Origin: Auriscalpium vulgare
Lineage: Eukaryota > Basidiomycota > Agaricomycetes > Russulales > Auriscalpiaceae
Direction: 5' to 3'
DNA: 64,000 bases
Assembly (NCBI GenBank): GCA_019915015.1
Contig: JAHBBC010000001.1
Location: 372,001 to 436,000 of the forward strand
Below the pieces are notes generated by a model. That model saw nothing but the letters and a program-made list of their open reading frames with translations. It was not told the DNA's origin and did not search any database. Positions 1-10,974 of the stretch are shown in pieces; the first letter of the stretch is position 1; each line of letters starts with the position of its first letter. A program made the position numbers and the translations under genes.

Positions 1-1790
1 GCCATCGGAAGCGGTGCGACGGGGGGTACGGCAGCTATGGTTGTTGCGGGAGGGGGGATAAAGGCGATCGGAGCTGTGACTGGTCCGACGTTGGGAGTCG
101 GAGAGGGTGGAGTGATCGGAGTCGGAGGGTGCGATGGACGTGAAGGAGTCGATGGGGTTAAAGGTGTGAGAGCAGGCGACGGTGTTCGGAACCCGCCTGG
201 GATGTGTGGGTGATCGAGTAGCTCGAACGACTCGCTTCCGGAGGTACTCGGAAGGTGATTGTGAGTCGCGTCCGGGCTGGGGACTTCGTCGAAGAGATCT
301 CCGACGAGCGTGGGGGATCCGGGGATAGCAGGTGGGGGTACGACGAAGCTTTGTCGGACTTCGTCGGCGAGAGCGGAGGAACGGGTGTGGCGTCGATTGG
401 AGAAGGGGGAAGGCGCTGGTGCTTGCTTCGGAGGAATCCTGACTGAAACCCTCGCGGTGGGCTCCAAAAGTGATGGACACAACCAGGTAGTAGGGCGGAA
501 TGCGTAACGTAGCACCAATCCCTAGAGCGCTGCAGAGATGTCGGTGTGTGTGCGAGCGAGCGTCAGGAGTCCCGGAGTAAGCGACGACCGTCTCCGATCA
601 ATCGTACTGCGATCCGATCGAGAGCGCAGCAGCGACGAGGCAATCGATCGACTCTCCGACCGATCGGAAAGCGAGGCTTCGACGTACGACGTCGGAAGGC
701 TGCGACGCGACTGCAATCGAGGACTCGGGCAAAGGGGCAACAACGATGGAACAAGATGAGGGCGATAAGACGGGAAGCGAGAACAAAGGCTAAGGCGATG
801 GCTGAGGCTGAGGCGCGAGAGCAGTCAACCGATGTTGACCGCTATACGATACGACGAGGGCGAGAGTGCACGACTTGTGCTCGGAGCGATGAGGGGGGAA
901 CGTAACTTGCATTTCGCAGAGTATCCGACGACTATTTATACGTTGCGACGAGTACAGTGCGTGTCCGATCGAGTAAGTACGGAAACATCGGAAAGACAAA
1001 AGAAAAGATAGCGGCGTCGTGTCAAATGGTGCGGACAATGTGCGAGAGTCATGCGACGGTCAGACGACGAGGAACGAGGCGGGGGACGATGTCGAGCGAA
1101 CGATCAGCGCTGTCAGGGAACAAAGGAAACGGCGCGGGAAACGATCCTCTCTGTCGTCGACTGTGGGAAACAGCGTCGGGGAGCGCGGGAACGGACAATG
1201 CGCGCCATATCGAGCGCGATAGCGGTGGTCCGATGATGTGGGCACGAGGCTGCGCCTTCCGATTGCGAACGTTCGGAGTGCACCACTCTCGACGCGGTCG
1301 CGACTGGGTCACGTGTCGATCGCAAGTCGCGTCGTGACTGCGGGGGCGTAGCGCGGGTCGTAAGGCGCTAGGGCGCATCGGAGGGAAGCGGGCGAGTTGG
1401 TAGCGCTGAATCGGAGGACGTCGGGGTAGTCGGACTCGTGTGGCGGACAATGGGCAAGCGGACAATGAGCGACTGAGGCGGTACTCGGATGGCGTGAGAG
1501 CTCCGGAGCTGCGTAGCGCCGAGCGTGGCTGTCGTGCGACCAGGCTGTGCGAGTCTGATGGAAATCTGATGCGTCGTGACGGGCGTGGGAAATGCTGTGC
1601 TGGCGAGCGTGTGGCGACTGGGGGCGCGTGGTGCGAGCAGCGTGGGAGTCGGCGGGGCGTTCCGATCGTGGCGCAGGAAGGCCGAGGTCACGTGACCGAG
1701 GACTTGGTCGAAAATGCGAAAAGACAGTCGAGATCCCCTCCCAGCGCGGGACGGGGCTTGTCAGCGGCTACAACCTCTACTTGATGTGAT
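1..1790. other. GC-rich segment without a convincing gene
   Basis: The stretch is CpG-rich and purine-skewed on the plus strand, with many CGATCGGA-like and GTCGGAG-like words. Several overlapping ORFs (for example plus 546-905 and minus 1049-1465) are short, Arg-rich and resemble no family. I see no splice-consistent gene. The abundance of CpG argues against strong repeat-induced mutation here. It may be old repetitive sequence or the edge of a gene outside the window. Confidence 0.5.
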
Positions 1791-2444
1791 TTTGAAATGC
1801 AGTAGAGAGTCTGCATGTACTGAGAATAGTGAATGATGTTGAAGGTAGTGATATGCAAGTGAAAGATTGACCTGTCTCAGTCATATCTAAAGTTCAATCT
1901 GTGGCATCATGGGTAGCCCTGATACTCTTCGCTCTGCGCTGCAAGGCGATCATTCACCAATTTTCGCACTTTTGACAAGTCAACATTCACACCAATGGTT
2001 CAGTGTTGTTGTCTGCACTCCTCTCTGTTGTTCCAACCATAATTCAATGATCATACACACAGTGCAGTGTGCAGTCGTTCCCAGTCGCTTGCAATACACA
2101 TCCTCTCCTCCAACCCCTTGTTGATGATTCTCTGACTGATCACGCATTCCAACCAACACCTCTGATCGCGCGCCTCCCTACTCTCATCGGAGACGCACTC
2201 CGATCATCTTTGGGAGCCTGACACTCACTTGCACACATCGCAGTACCCTCTTCAGCGCTCAAGGGATCTGGTACTATCTGACACATTACCACTGTACTAC
2301 ATGTGGGTGCCCATCGTCGCTGTGCATGAACTTGCTCAGCAACATTGTGCATTGCTCCGTGAAACATGGACTCAACCATGCCCCAATCAATACCTGGCCG
2401 GCCTCGCTCGCAAGCTTGCGCAGGCCGCCAGATATTGATCAGGG
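1791..2444. other. Intergenic, nothing recognised
   Basis: Lower GC than the flanks. No ORF with recognisable content, no RNA gene and no element ends could be seen. Confidence 0.45.
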
Positions 2445-2560
2445 GCATGGTCTGCAGTTCAATTTCTGATAGAAACACTTATATGTATTTCACTCCCCGT
2501 AGTACTTTGGCTAGAGCTCAGACATGACATGATTTTTGGATGCACGAATGGGGAGGTGAC
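2445..2560 (+). repeat. 5'-truncated SINE-like copy
   Basis: Shares scattered blocks with 2680-2790: a GCAGTTCAATT core, a following CTG.TA.AAACA block, GTAGTAC, and a GATGCAC-type block in the same order and spacing. The TTCAATT core is the pol III B-box part. The A-box half is absent, so this looks like a truncated copy of the next repeat. Divergence is considerable. Confidence 0.4.
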
Positions 2561-2628
2561 AGACTTAGATGCTTTGAAAAGCCTACAGGAATAGTCTATA
2601 ACATATGTATTGATGTATATATTGTCAA

Positions 2629-2800
2629 TGGCTCTGTAGTCTAGTGGTATCTGCACTGTATAGTCTTCAAAACTTGGAGGTTTGCAGTTCAATTCCTGTT
2701 ATAAACAGTTTTGGAAAGATTGGTAATCGAGTCCGGGTAGTACAGTAGCCGGAGTAGAGAGGAATGACGTAGTTTCCGAGTGCACTTGTGCTGTGCATCC
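2629..2800 (+). repeat. tRNA-derived SINE-like element with A and B boxes
   Basis: Position 2637-2647 matches the pol III A-box consensus (TRGYNNARNNG) and 2686-2696 matches the B box, with tRNA-like spacing of about 40 nt. The A-box region resembles the D-arm of Pro/Gly/Glu tRNAs. The acceptor arms do not pair, so this is not a functional tRNA. A diverged partial copy lies at 2445-2560, consistent with a dispersed tRNA-derived SINE. Not matched to a named family. Confidence 0.5.
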
Positions 2801-3110
2801 GAGACTGACGTCATGGGATCGAGCGTGGGAATTATTTACCGGAAATGGCAATTATGGAGCATTTTCTTCTGACTTCAGAGCCACTGAAATTATGTGCATA
2901 TCTATTCTAGTTAGCTTACAAAATGCGAAATACTGTCTGAAATGGGAGTCTTTTGAAGTGCGAAGAGGGGGAATTGTGTTGGCTAGGGAAATTGGACCGT
3001 GTGAACAAATACCTATATATGGGGGGGAAGATGAAAGTTGCATGGGGGTCCAAAAACTGCGACTGGTGCTTACATAAGAAACGATTCAAGGGAATCGTAA
3101 TGTTGCTGGT
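2801..3110 (+). repeat. Repeat tail ending in a small hairpin
   Basis: The block ends in TTACATAAGAA followed by an inverted repeat of ACGATTC at 3081-3098. The same ending occurs at 23034-23066, and the hairpin recurs in diverged form at 27988-28005. The sequence before it (GTGGGA..TTACC..) also resembles 22960-22985. This is probably the 3' part of the SINE-like element starting at 2629, or a separate short non-autonomous element next to it. Confidence 0.45.
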
Positions 3111-3393
3111 GACCTGGCTTCTACTGAGCCAGTGAAGAGGCAAGTATGTACTGTCAGTAGAAGACTGGGGCATCTCGCGGTGGAGCGAATGTGCAAAGCC
3201 CCGCATAGAGTGCACACCCCGCCCCGCCACGGATGTATGTATTTCCCGGTTTGCACAGCGTATCGTCCCGTTGAATGGTTGCCCCATGGCGTTTGCGTTT
3301 GTCGGATGGCATTGTGCGACATATCTGCGCTCAGAAGATTGTTCAATTCCCAATTCCTTAGATCACAAACCGTTTTTACGCGATATAAGAATG

Positions 3394-5302
3394 CTAGTGC
3401 CCAATGATAGCCATGGGCTTATACGGTTCCTCGAGGTACTTCACTTCATCGCTGCTTAGCTCAATTTCCACCGCCCCTGCAAACGCAGCAGCCAAAGTCA
3501 GCACTCTCCGACTCGAATGACCCAAGCAAATCTACGCACCAATAAGATCCTCTAGCTTCTTGAGAGACGTAGTGCCGACGATCGGTGCGGACACCACTAA
3601 CGGAGTGGATCAGCAACTATGGGATCGAAATGAGGACTTTAACGGGACCCACCATCCTTAGCGAGCGTCCACGCCAGCGCGATCTGCGCCATGCTCTTAT
3701 TGTGCTTCTTCGCGAGCTCTGCGACGCTGTTACGCCCACCCACATCAGCATGTTGCCACTCGTATCCATGCTGGATACGCACCGCTGAACGACCACCTGG
3801 TTACCAGGCTCCTTCGTGTATTCATTGACCCAGCTATGGCCGGCCGGTCAGCTGTGGCGACATCAAACGGACCGGAGGGAGACTGCAGTACAGTACGTAC
3901 ACGTCGTTACCCGCGCGCACGGAATCCGAGCCGCCGCCGAGCGGACGAGTAAGCGCGCCGCGTGCGAGAGGCGACCAGGGCAGGGCGCCGACGCCGAAGT
4001 GCTGCAACACAGCAGCCAGCACGTGCATGAGAGCAGGAAGGCAGCAATTGCGAAGGAGCGCACCTTGAGCGTGGGCATCATCTCACGCTCTTCCTCGCGG
4101 TAGATCAAATTGTAGTGGTTCTGCATTGATATGAACGGGGTCAGGTTGTGCGTGATGGCGTAGTCTGCGAGCAAAGGAAACAGCAATTAGCGGTAGTAAA
4201 TTGAACGAATTTTATTCATAACGTACTCTGCATCGCGGTAACTTGGCACGGGTTTCAGCAGTGAGGCATTAGTGCCGCGTCCAATGGTGAATGTGGAAAA
4301 TGTGCTCACACTGCCAAGCCCAGCAGGAGCTCATGCCGATGTAGCGCACGTATCCGGCCTTGACGACGTCGTGCAGGGCTTGCATCTATCCTTCCATTGG
4401 CAGCACGAGCTTCCCAACTCGCCATAAATGAACTTACCGTCTCGCCGATCGGCGTGTCTTCGTCGAACCGATGGCCTGCTCGCCGACGGCATGTCAGTCT
4501 CGAGCTCATAATTGGGTGTCGAGCTCATAATTGGGTGTCGAGCTCATAATTGGGTGGAGTAACGTACATTGCAGCACATCGATATACTCCAGGCCAAGAC
4601 GTTCCAGGCTGTGCTTGACGCCGTCGAAGATGTGCTTGCGCGAAAGCCCGAACTGGTTGACGTAGCCGTATTTTTCACCGTCGGACGGGTGAGTATAGAG
4701 CTCAGAGGGCGTGCGGCCGACGATAGAGAAAAGCTACTGGATGGTTAGCGGCGGTCTACGGAAGGCGGATGGGTGATGAGGCGAGACCGCGAAGGGATAT
4801 GTAGGAGGGAGAGAACCGCAAACATACCTTGGTCATGATCACGATCTCATCGCGCGGGAGGTTGAGCTGCTTGATAGCCTTGCCAAGGACGACCTCGGAG
4901 AGTCCATTAGAGTAGATCTAACAAGACATCAGCCTCGTCAGGATAAAATGCAGGCTGCGTGAAAGCGCCGTACGTCCGCCGTGTCAAACGTTTGGATACC
5001 ATTCTCGTAGCTAATTTGATTGCGATGGTCAATTATACTACTGCGACAGCAAAGGACGACGGCCGACGTACGCGAATTTGATGTGGGAGATGCCCTCCTC
5101 CTCGCCGAGTACCCACTTCTCCCAGTCCGGCGTTCCGTAGGACATACATCCCAGCACGATCCGGGATATCTTGAGCCCTGAGCTGCCAAGGCGCACTAAG
5201 CATAACGGACCAACACCATCAGCGGCGGACACGGCGAGAAGCATAGACTGCCAGGGACATACCGTACGGCACACGACGGGTGACATTGAGCTGTGCAGAC
5301 AT
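3394..5302 (-). CDS. Aldo/keto reductase, 14 exons, complete (350 aa)
   Basis: NAD(P)H-dependent oxidoreductase of the aldo/keto reductase superfamily, cytosolic by family. Exons (minus): 5302-5263, 5195-5072, 5010-4974, 4917-4828, 4733-4568, 4475-4438, 4385-4310, 4241-4227, 4164-4064, 4001-3901, 3833-3783, 3726-3653, 3596-3540, 3476-3394. They join in frame to 1053 nt. Near the N-terminus RLGSSGLKISRIVLG is the family signature. The catalytic tetrad is present: Asp in FDTAD, Tyr in IYSNG, Lys in IVIMTK, His in LQCHRFD. SMAQIALAW is the C-terminal signature. One exon is only 15 nt. The full length fits the family, and the closest type by eye is the fungal versiconal-hemiacetal-acetate-reductase-like group. 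The substrate cannot be told from sequence. The start is the first ATG, about 80 bp below a TATA box. Confidence 0.93.
4502..4556. repeat. Three tandem 19-bp units inside an intron
   Basis: The unit GAGCTCATAATTGGGTGTC is repeated at 4502-4520 and 4521-4539, with a third copy, incomplete at its end, at 4540-4556. It lies in intron 5 of the aldo/keto reductase gene, next to the donor side. Copies are identical, so the expansion is recent or maintained. Confidence 0.9.
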
Positions 5303-5380
5303 TTTGTGACTTAAAAAGCGGGCTAGAGAAGTCCGTCGGATAGGCAGTTTCTGAATTGACCGTTTGAAGAGCACCACACC

Positions 5381-5387
5381 TTATATA
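5381..5387 (-). promoter_or_regulatory. TATA box of the aldo/keto reductase gene
   Basis: TATATAA on the minus strand, about 80 bp upstream of the start codon at 5302, a usual fungal distance. No other gene start is nearby on this strand. Confidence 0.6.
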
Positions 5388-6837
5388 CCCCGACGTCCAT
5401 GGGATCCATGGCTTGTTAGGATGTTCATCGAAGGCCGTCCTAGCCCATGGCGTGGGTGACGCGCGCTGTGACGTGGCCTATCTCACCCCGTCGTCGCTGT
5501 TGGTACAAGCCTGGTCACCGGTCACCAGTCTAGACGCGGCCACTGTGTTCGTCGGAGAACCCTGGCGGCCGACGGTAGGCGTGGCGCGCCGCTGGCGCGC
5601 TTGTTTCAACCAAGCGCAACCAAACACGGCGCGGCATTCCGGCTTGCCGCCAGCTGCTCCTCGACGTCCACCACCAGCCATTCCCTGTGCTTCTGGCCTC
5701 TCCTTGCGCTGCACCCCTTTCGCTCAGCTTCGACGAACTCACCTCTCGCGTTCTGCCACTTGGCCTCCAGGTGGACCCCGGCGATGGACCTCGATCTGCG
5801 TGCGTGGCAGCTAACGAGGGACACCAGTACTGGCGCCGCCGGCCGCGACCTGTGAATCTACCGCTATGAAATTAACCACGATCTCAAGTGCATACCACCG
5901 GATATCAATCGTAATTGAGCATGCACCGGTGGGTAAGGACTCGTTTGTATGTAATCAGCTTTTGATGATTCGTGCAGGAGTACGCATCCGGTGCGACTCC
6001 GAGCCATCGAGCTGAACGACAGAAGCTCTGGCACTAGATGACCCTTCATAGATGACTCACCCTGCGACGTCACAGCCTCACGATTGAATCTTTGGCTCAT
6101 TGTGCCTCCATGTATCAAGCGGTCCATCGATGATTGCGTCTTCTGTAAAGACACTATGAGTTCCGTGGAAAGGAGGTTAGTACCTTTCCTACCATCCATT
6201 CGCTTGCTCATTATATCCCATTGTTTCTTCGTTGTATCCATCGGAGGCGTCATGGGCGTTGACAATGGATAGCTGCTCGCACACGGAGGGACAGAGACGA
6301 TGGCGAAAACCGGAACAAATATGGTGCGTGCGCATTCGTATACATAGCAGCGCTCCTCGACCGACTGACGTACGTTTCTAGCTTCATCGATGTGGTGCGC
6401 TGCTGAATACTGGCGAGGTGAGTCTGCACGGCTATTCGGGTATTGACAGGCACCATTGGATCACAGCGATGGACTGTCTTCTGGCGACATCTCGATATCA
6501 CAGTCAGATCCCACCTGCTCTACCTGCGCGACGCTCCGCTCGTCTTTGTGGGTCAGTGATTTGCTCCAGGCCAGATCTCGCCAAAACCGAGCCTGAGACC
6601 AACGCCCTGCGAAGCATCTCAGGTAATGTACGGCTCCATCGCCGCGTTTCAATGGCCTCATTGTCCAGCACGGTGTATTTCTATAATTTATTAATTAAGC
6701 CCGACAAATTTAACGATGTTTCTGACCCTTCATCATCAAAGGCTTTTTCGCGGATTGTGCCCCGCGGCCGCCTTTGTCCAAACTCACGCCCCTTGCGCGC
6801 ATCACAGCCCGCCCATACAACAAACGCACCAAAATTC

Positions 6838-6845
6838 TATAAAAG
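6838..6845 (+). promoter_or_regulatory. TATA box, copy A
   Basis: TATAAAAG in a context (TTCTATAAAAGC) conserved in the second copy at 9127-9134. The sequence about 20-110 bp downstream is among the best conserved of the duplication. The ATG at 6868 is ATC in copy B, so any transcript need not encode the same peptide. Confidence 0.45.
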
Positions 6846-6930
6846 CGACTCGCACAACGCACAGGAAATGATATCAATCAACCCAACATTCTACCCGCTC
6901 GTCAAAGGCAGCACCGGAGCACCTGCCGTG

Positions 6931-6956
6931 CCTACTGCAGTGGCCGCTGCAGTAGG
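6931..6956. repeat. 26-bp palindrome, copy A
   Basis: Perfect 10-bp arms CCTACTGCAG/CTGCAGTAGG around a 6-nt centre. An identical palindrome is at 9217-9242 in copy B. Confidence 0.85.
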
Positions 6957-7480
6957 CACTGATGCCTTCCGCCGAATACGAAGACCTGCTCCTATTCAGG
7001 AGCTACAGACTATCGTGAGCACACACCCGTCGTTGTGCGCATATGAAATTGCCAGTGGGGCTCACCGCAGGCTGCAGATCCGCGCGCGTCGAAGGGGCCG
7101 CCGTGGCGGGCAGGACCGGGCAACCCAAAAGAGGCCAAACGCTGTCCGTACGTCGTCAGCGCTGCTCGGCCAGAGGAACTCGTACTGACAGACGTACCTC
7201 GTTAGCGCGCCTGCGCGCCGGCACTGCCATCGCCCATACGACAACCGCCTTGGAAAGAGCAGCTCGCCTCCGGGGCGGTGGGGCCCTGCGCTGTGCGCGG
7301 GCCTTTCTTATATGCACATTCGGAGTCCTTTGTGTTGTCCTTCCTTTATCATCACGCGTTCTGCTGCTTTCTGTCAGCGGGTGCCGCCGGGCACCAATTA
7401 TTTCACTGTCAGTGCGCAGTGCGCGAGTGGCGTGAGCGAGGCCAAGACACGAGGTGTAGCTGGAGAGTCTGCATGAAACT

Positions 7481-7854
7481 GTGCGAGGAAGTGCAGGAAT
7501 TGCGAGGCACCCTTGTCGACAACATAGGAACCGTCTTGTGAACGGATACTGTGCGACTGTGAAGAGGTTGTGATTTACAGAAGTTATCCAATAATTATTT
7601 TGAGTGCGGCCCATGACGCGAGAACGAGGCATGAACCTCCCTCTACATGCATGTGGCGCACCAAGAAGCCGTTCAGAAAATGCCCCTGCTTCATACTTGC
7701 ATACTAGCTGATGCGTCTTCAAGGGACGAGACGCGAACATACCTGCGAGGTCAAAAATCGTGCGAGATATGTCCGAGCTACTTTGCCCGTGTCAGTAGCA
7801 CGTTGACCGTTGAAGGGTGAAGTTGACCCATCGGAGGCACCTGGCACCGACGGC
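7481..7854. other. Spacer between duplicated blocks
   Basis: Sequence found in neither copy. No gene or RNA recognised. Confidence 0.5.
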
Positions 7855-8357
7855 AAGCTTGTTTGGCCGCAGCCAAACACAGCTCGGCATGCCGGCTTGC
7901 TGCCAGCTGCTTTCTCTGACCTCGACGTCAGACAGCCAGAAGTCGTCGTCCCTTCCTGCTTCTTGGGCTGCACCGTTGCCTCTTCGCTCCGACCGTCTCA
8001 CGCGTTGTCCACCGGGTGTCCAGCTGAAACCCGACGATGGTGCCTTGTGCGCAGCTGACGGGGGAACGCATCCACTGGCAGCGACCCCAACAACCTGTGA
8101 ATCTACCGCTATGGAGTCTCCACAGGCTCGACCGCATCCCACCGGAGCTAATATTGGAATCTAGCCTGCGTGGACAGGATTCTATGACATCTACTGTTCG
8201 CGGCTCGTGCAGGAATGCATTTCGGGGGCGATCCGCGGCCTACCTAGGCGAACGACAGAAACTCCGGGCCCTGCGACACCCGGCCTCACGAGTGAGCCCA
8301 TGAAGTGCACATTTCATTGTGCCTTCATCTATTCAGACCTTCTGCTGAGGCAATAGA

Positions 8358-8407
8358 CAGCTGCGGCTCCTGTAAAGACACTCAGCTGCGGCTCCTGTAA
8401 AGACACT
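8358..8407. repeat. 25-bp tandem repeat, two identical units
   Basis: Units 8358-8382 and 8383-8407 are identical, with the first 8 nt of a third after them. Copy A has a single related segment at about 6130-6155. Confidence 0.9.
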
Positions 8408-9126
8408 CAGCTGCGAGCCAGTGGAAGGCCCTAGTAGCATTCTGGTGAGTATCATTCCTGCTCGCTTGCTCGTTCTATGCAGGGTACTTTTCCCTCTATC
8501 CCTTGTGTACTTTATGGACCACTTAGAGGGTTGCTGCTCGCACACAGAGGGTCAGAGACGATGACGGATACCGGAAGGTGAAGCAGAACTTTAACATAGG
8601 GTGCGTGCCGCGTTTGAATACATAGCAGCGCGCCTTCATTGACTCTCGCTTGTCTCTAGCTTCATCGCTGTGGTGCGGTGCTGAATCCTCGCAATGTGAT
8701 TCTGCTCAGGTATTTCTCGCGTCCACATGGACCATCGGATACCAGCAATCAGCTATCTTCCAGTGTCTTCTGGCGACATCTCGATATCACGGCCGCGGCC
8801 CATCTTCTTCCAATTGCGCGAGTCTCTTCCGTGGATCGGCGATTTGCTCCAGGCTAAATTGGACGCCTTGAGAAGCATCAGAGAGCCTCTGATACTTACG
8901 GCTCCATCACAGCGTTTCAAAGGCCTCATTGTTCAATACGGCGTATCTCTCGAATGTACTCACCAGGTTCGACGAATTCAAAGATATTTCTTTTAACCTG
9001 CATCCGTTATTTCTGTCTCATCAAAGGCTCTTTCGCGGGATGTGCCGCATCGCCGCCTTTGTCCTCACTCACACCCTTTCGCGCATCACAGTCCGCCTAC
9101 ACGACAAAGACAACAAACCAAAATTC

Positions 9127-9134
9127 TATAAAAG
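9127..9134 (+). promoter_or_regulatory. TATA box, copy B
   Basis: Same TATAAAAG context as at 6838-6845. It is followed by the conserved stretch leading to the palindrome at 9217-9242. Confidence 0.45.
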
Positions 9135-9787
9135 CAACACGGACAGCGCACAGGACATCACATCAATCAACCTATTCTTCCCGCTCGTTCAAGGCGGCAC
9201 CGGAGCACGTGCCGTGCCTACTGCAGTGGCCGCTGCAGTAGGCGCGGACACCTCGCTGCCACGCTGAAGACCTCACCTTGTACAGCAGCTGCAGAATATC
9301 GTGAGTAAACACCCGTTGTCGTGCGCATATGGAATCGCGCTCACCACAAGGTGACAGATCCGCGCGCGTCGACGAGGCCGTCGTGGCAGGCCAGACCGGG
9401 CGACCAAAGCGCCTTGGCGTTGTCCGTACGTCGTCAGCGCCGCTCGTCAGTGGAAGTCGTACTGACACACATACCTCGCTAGCGCGCATGCGCGTCGGCA
9501 CTGCCTTCGCCATACGACAAGGCCTTGTACCTATGCCTCGAAGGGGGACTCGCCTCCGGGGCGGTGGGGTCTGCGCTGTGCGCGGGCCTTCCTTATGTGC
9601 ACATTCGCTCCTGTGTGTTGTCTTTCCTTTATCAGAACGCTTGCTGCTTCTTTCTTCCTTTTTGCGGGTGCTGCCGGCCACTTCTCGGTTCGTCGTCAGA
9701 GATTCGAGGCGCGAGGAGATGTGCAGTGCCGAGTGGCGTGAGCGAGCCTGAGGCCGAAGACACAAGGCGGCCTGGAGAGTCTGCATA

Positions 9788-10974
9788 TAAACCGGGGCGA
9801 GGCTTGAGGTACACTCGAGCGATAAGATTGCGACGCACTGAAACAGCTCTTTCCTATAATATATAGGCCGAAGGTACAGGATTCATCTTGTGAGCACGGC
9901 GGAGTGAAGGTACGTGGTTCGGCACAAGCGAACTCGCCCACGTGATGGCGACACGAAGACGCGTCCCCGGCGCTGTTTGTACCCTCTGCTGAGCGCTGAA
10001 CCCAAACCGCACGCTCTTATCTGGGATTTTGTCGAGCCTGTGCGTGGGATCGGAGAGCACGGAGTACCCACCTTCTCTGACCATCAAAGCATAGCGAGGA
10101 GCGCTTGATAGGCTGGCACGCGTGCGTCAGATCAAGCGCTGAGGCCGACAGCAGGAAGGTGGGCGCACCGTGACATGGATATCGCGCCCTGCTGTGGATC
10201 TGAGCTCTCAGTACTGAGCTATGCCGCCAGTCTTCGTCTTGAGCGAAAATGGTCCTGCAAGATGGATACTACACCTACAGACGTCTGGCAAGCGTCAACG
10301 CAAGGTGGAGAGCGGGACAGAGAACTCGGATCTCACCAGAAGAACTGGAAAGAAATAGTCAACCAACCGAGAGGTTGAAAGAGTCGTGCTGGTTGGTTGC
10401 AAGCGACGATACGCGGAGCTGTGTGTACCTGCACAAGAGCCGACGGTCGGTCAACGCGGGGCACCAACAAGGAAAGAAACGAGACGCACCTTTGGCAACA
10501 GCAGCCACCGCGATCCCTCACTACTTGTACCCACGGCGACCTCGCTACCCGATTCCGCGGTGAATTGATCTCGAAAAGCCGAGGCCAGCTGGTGAATGCG
10601 ACGCCGGGAGCTATGATAGCGTAGACATGAGGCCTGCGGCTTTCCCAGTCCTGCGCGGCGAATTGAGGGCCTTATACTCAAGTGTCAAACACCGTAAAGT
10701 CAGTGTTTTTGAGCAAAAATGTCGTACCGTGGACGATGTCCGCGTCAAGTTCATTCCTGCCCCTCCACACTGGTCGGTCGTGTTTCTGAGCAAAGATGTT
10801 CTCGGCCGGGTTTGAGAAAGCCTGTACTTATTAGAGCACATTGTTCCGAGGTTGTTGGATGTACAGTCGCAAGGACTAGTGACGTCAGGTGCGCAGGTAA
10901 GAAGTAAACACGCTCAAATAGGGAGCGTGGCCATGCGCCGATACGAAAGCGAACTCGTCTTCACCACAGCCATC
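9788..10974. other. Intergenic, nothing recognised
   Basis: Short ORFs only, with no family resemblance. A TATAAAC motif lies at about 9786-9792 without a supported gene after it. Confidence 0.45.

Larger units (their letters stand above)
5590..7480. repeat. Tandem duplicated block, copy A
   Basis: Collinear with 7855-9787 at an offset of about 2.26-2.29 kb. Matching landmarks include AACCTGTGAATCTACCGCTATG near the left, CTGGCGACATCTCGATATCAC in the middle, AAAATTCTATAAAAGC and a 26-bp palindrome, CGTACGTCGTCAGCG, and GGAGAGTCTGCAT at the right. Between landmarks the copies have diverged by substitutions and small indels. No ORF start is shared by both copies, so the ORF running 6418-7188 on plus is not supported as a gene. 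The block may be a decayed gene whose core promoter is the best-kept part. Confidence 0.75.
7855..9787. repeat. Tandem duplicated block, copy B
   Basis: Second copy of the 5590-7480 block in the same orientation. It keeps the TATA box, the 26-bp palindrome and a GAAGACCT...ATCGTGAG segment that looks like an exon end with splice donor in both copies. It differs by a tandem 25-bp repeat at 8358-8407. No intact gene supported. Confidence 0.75.

Noticed and set aside
2629..2705. A functional tRNA gene
   Set aside because: A and B boxes fit but the acceptor stem does not pair and the anticodon arm is poor; SINE head is the better reading.
6418..7188. Plus-strand ORF of about 250 codons in duplication copy A
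   Set aside because: Its start codons and most of its frame are not kept in copy B, so it is not supported as a protein.
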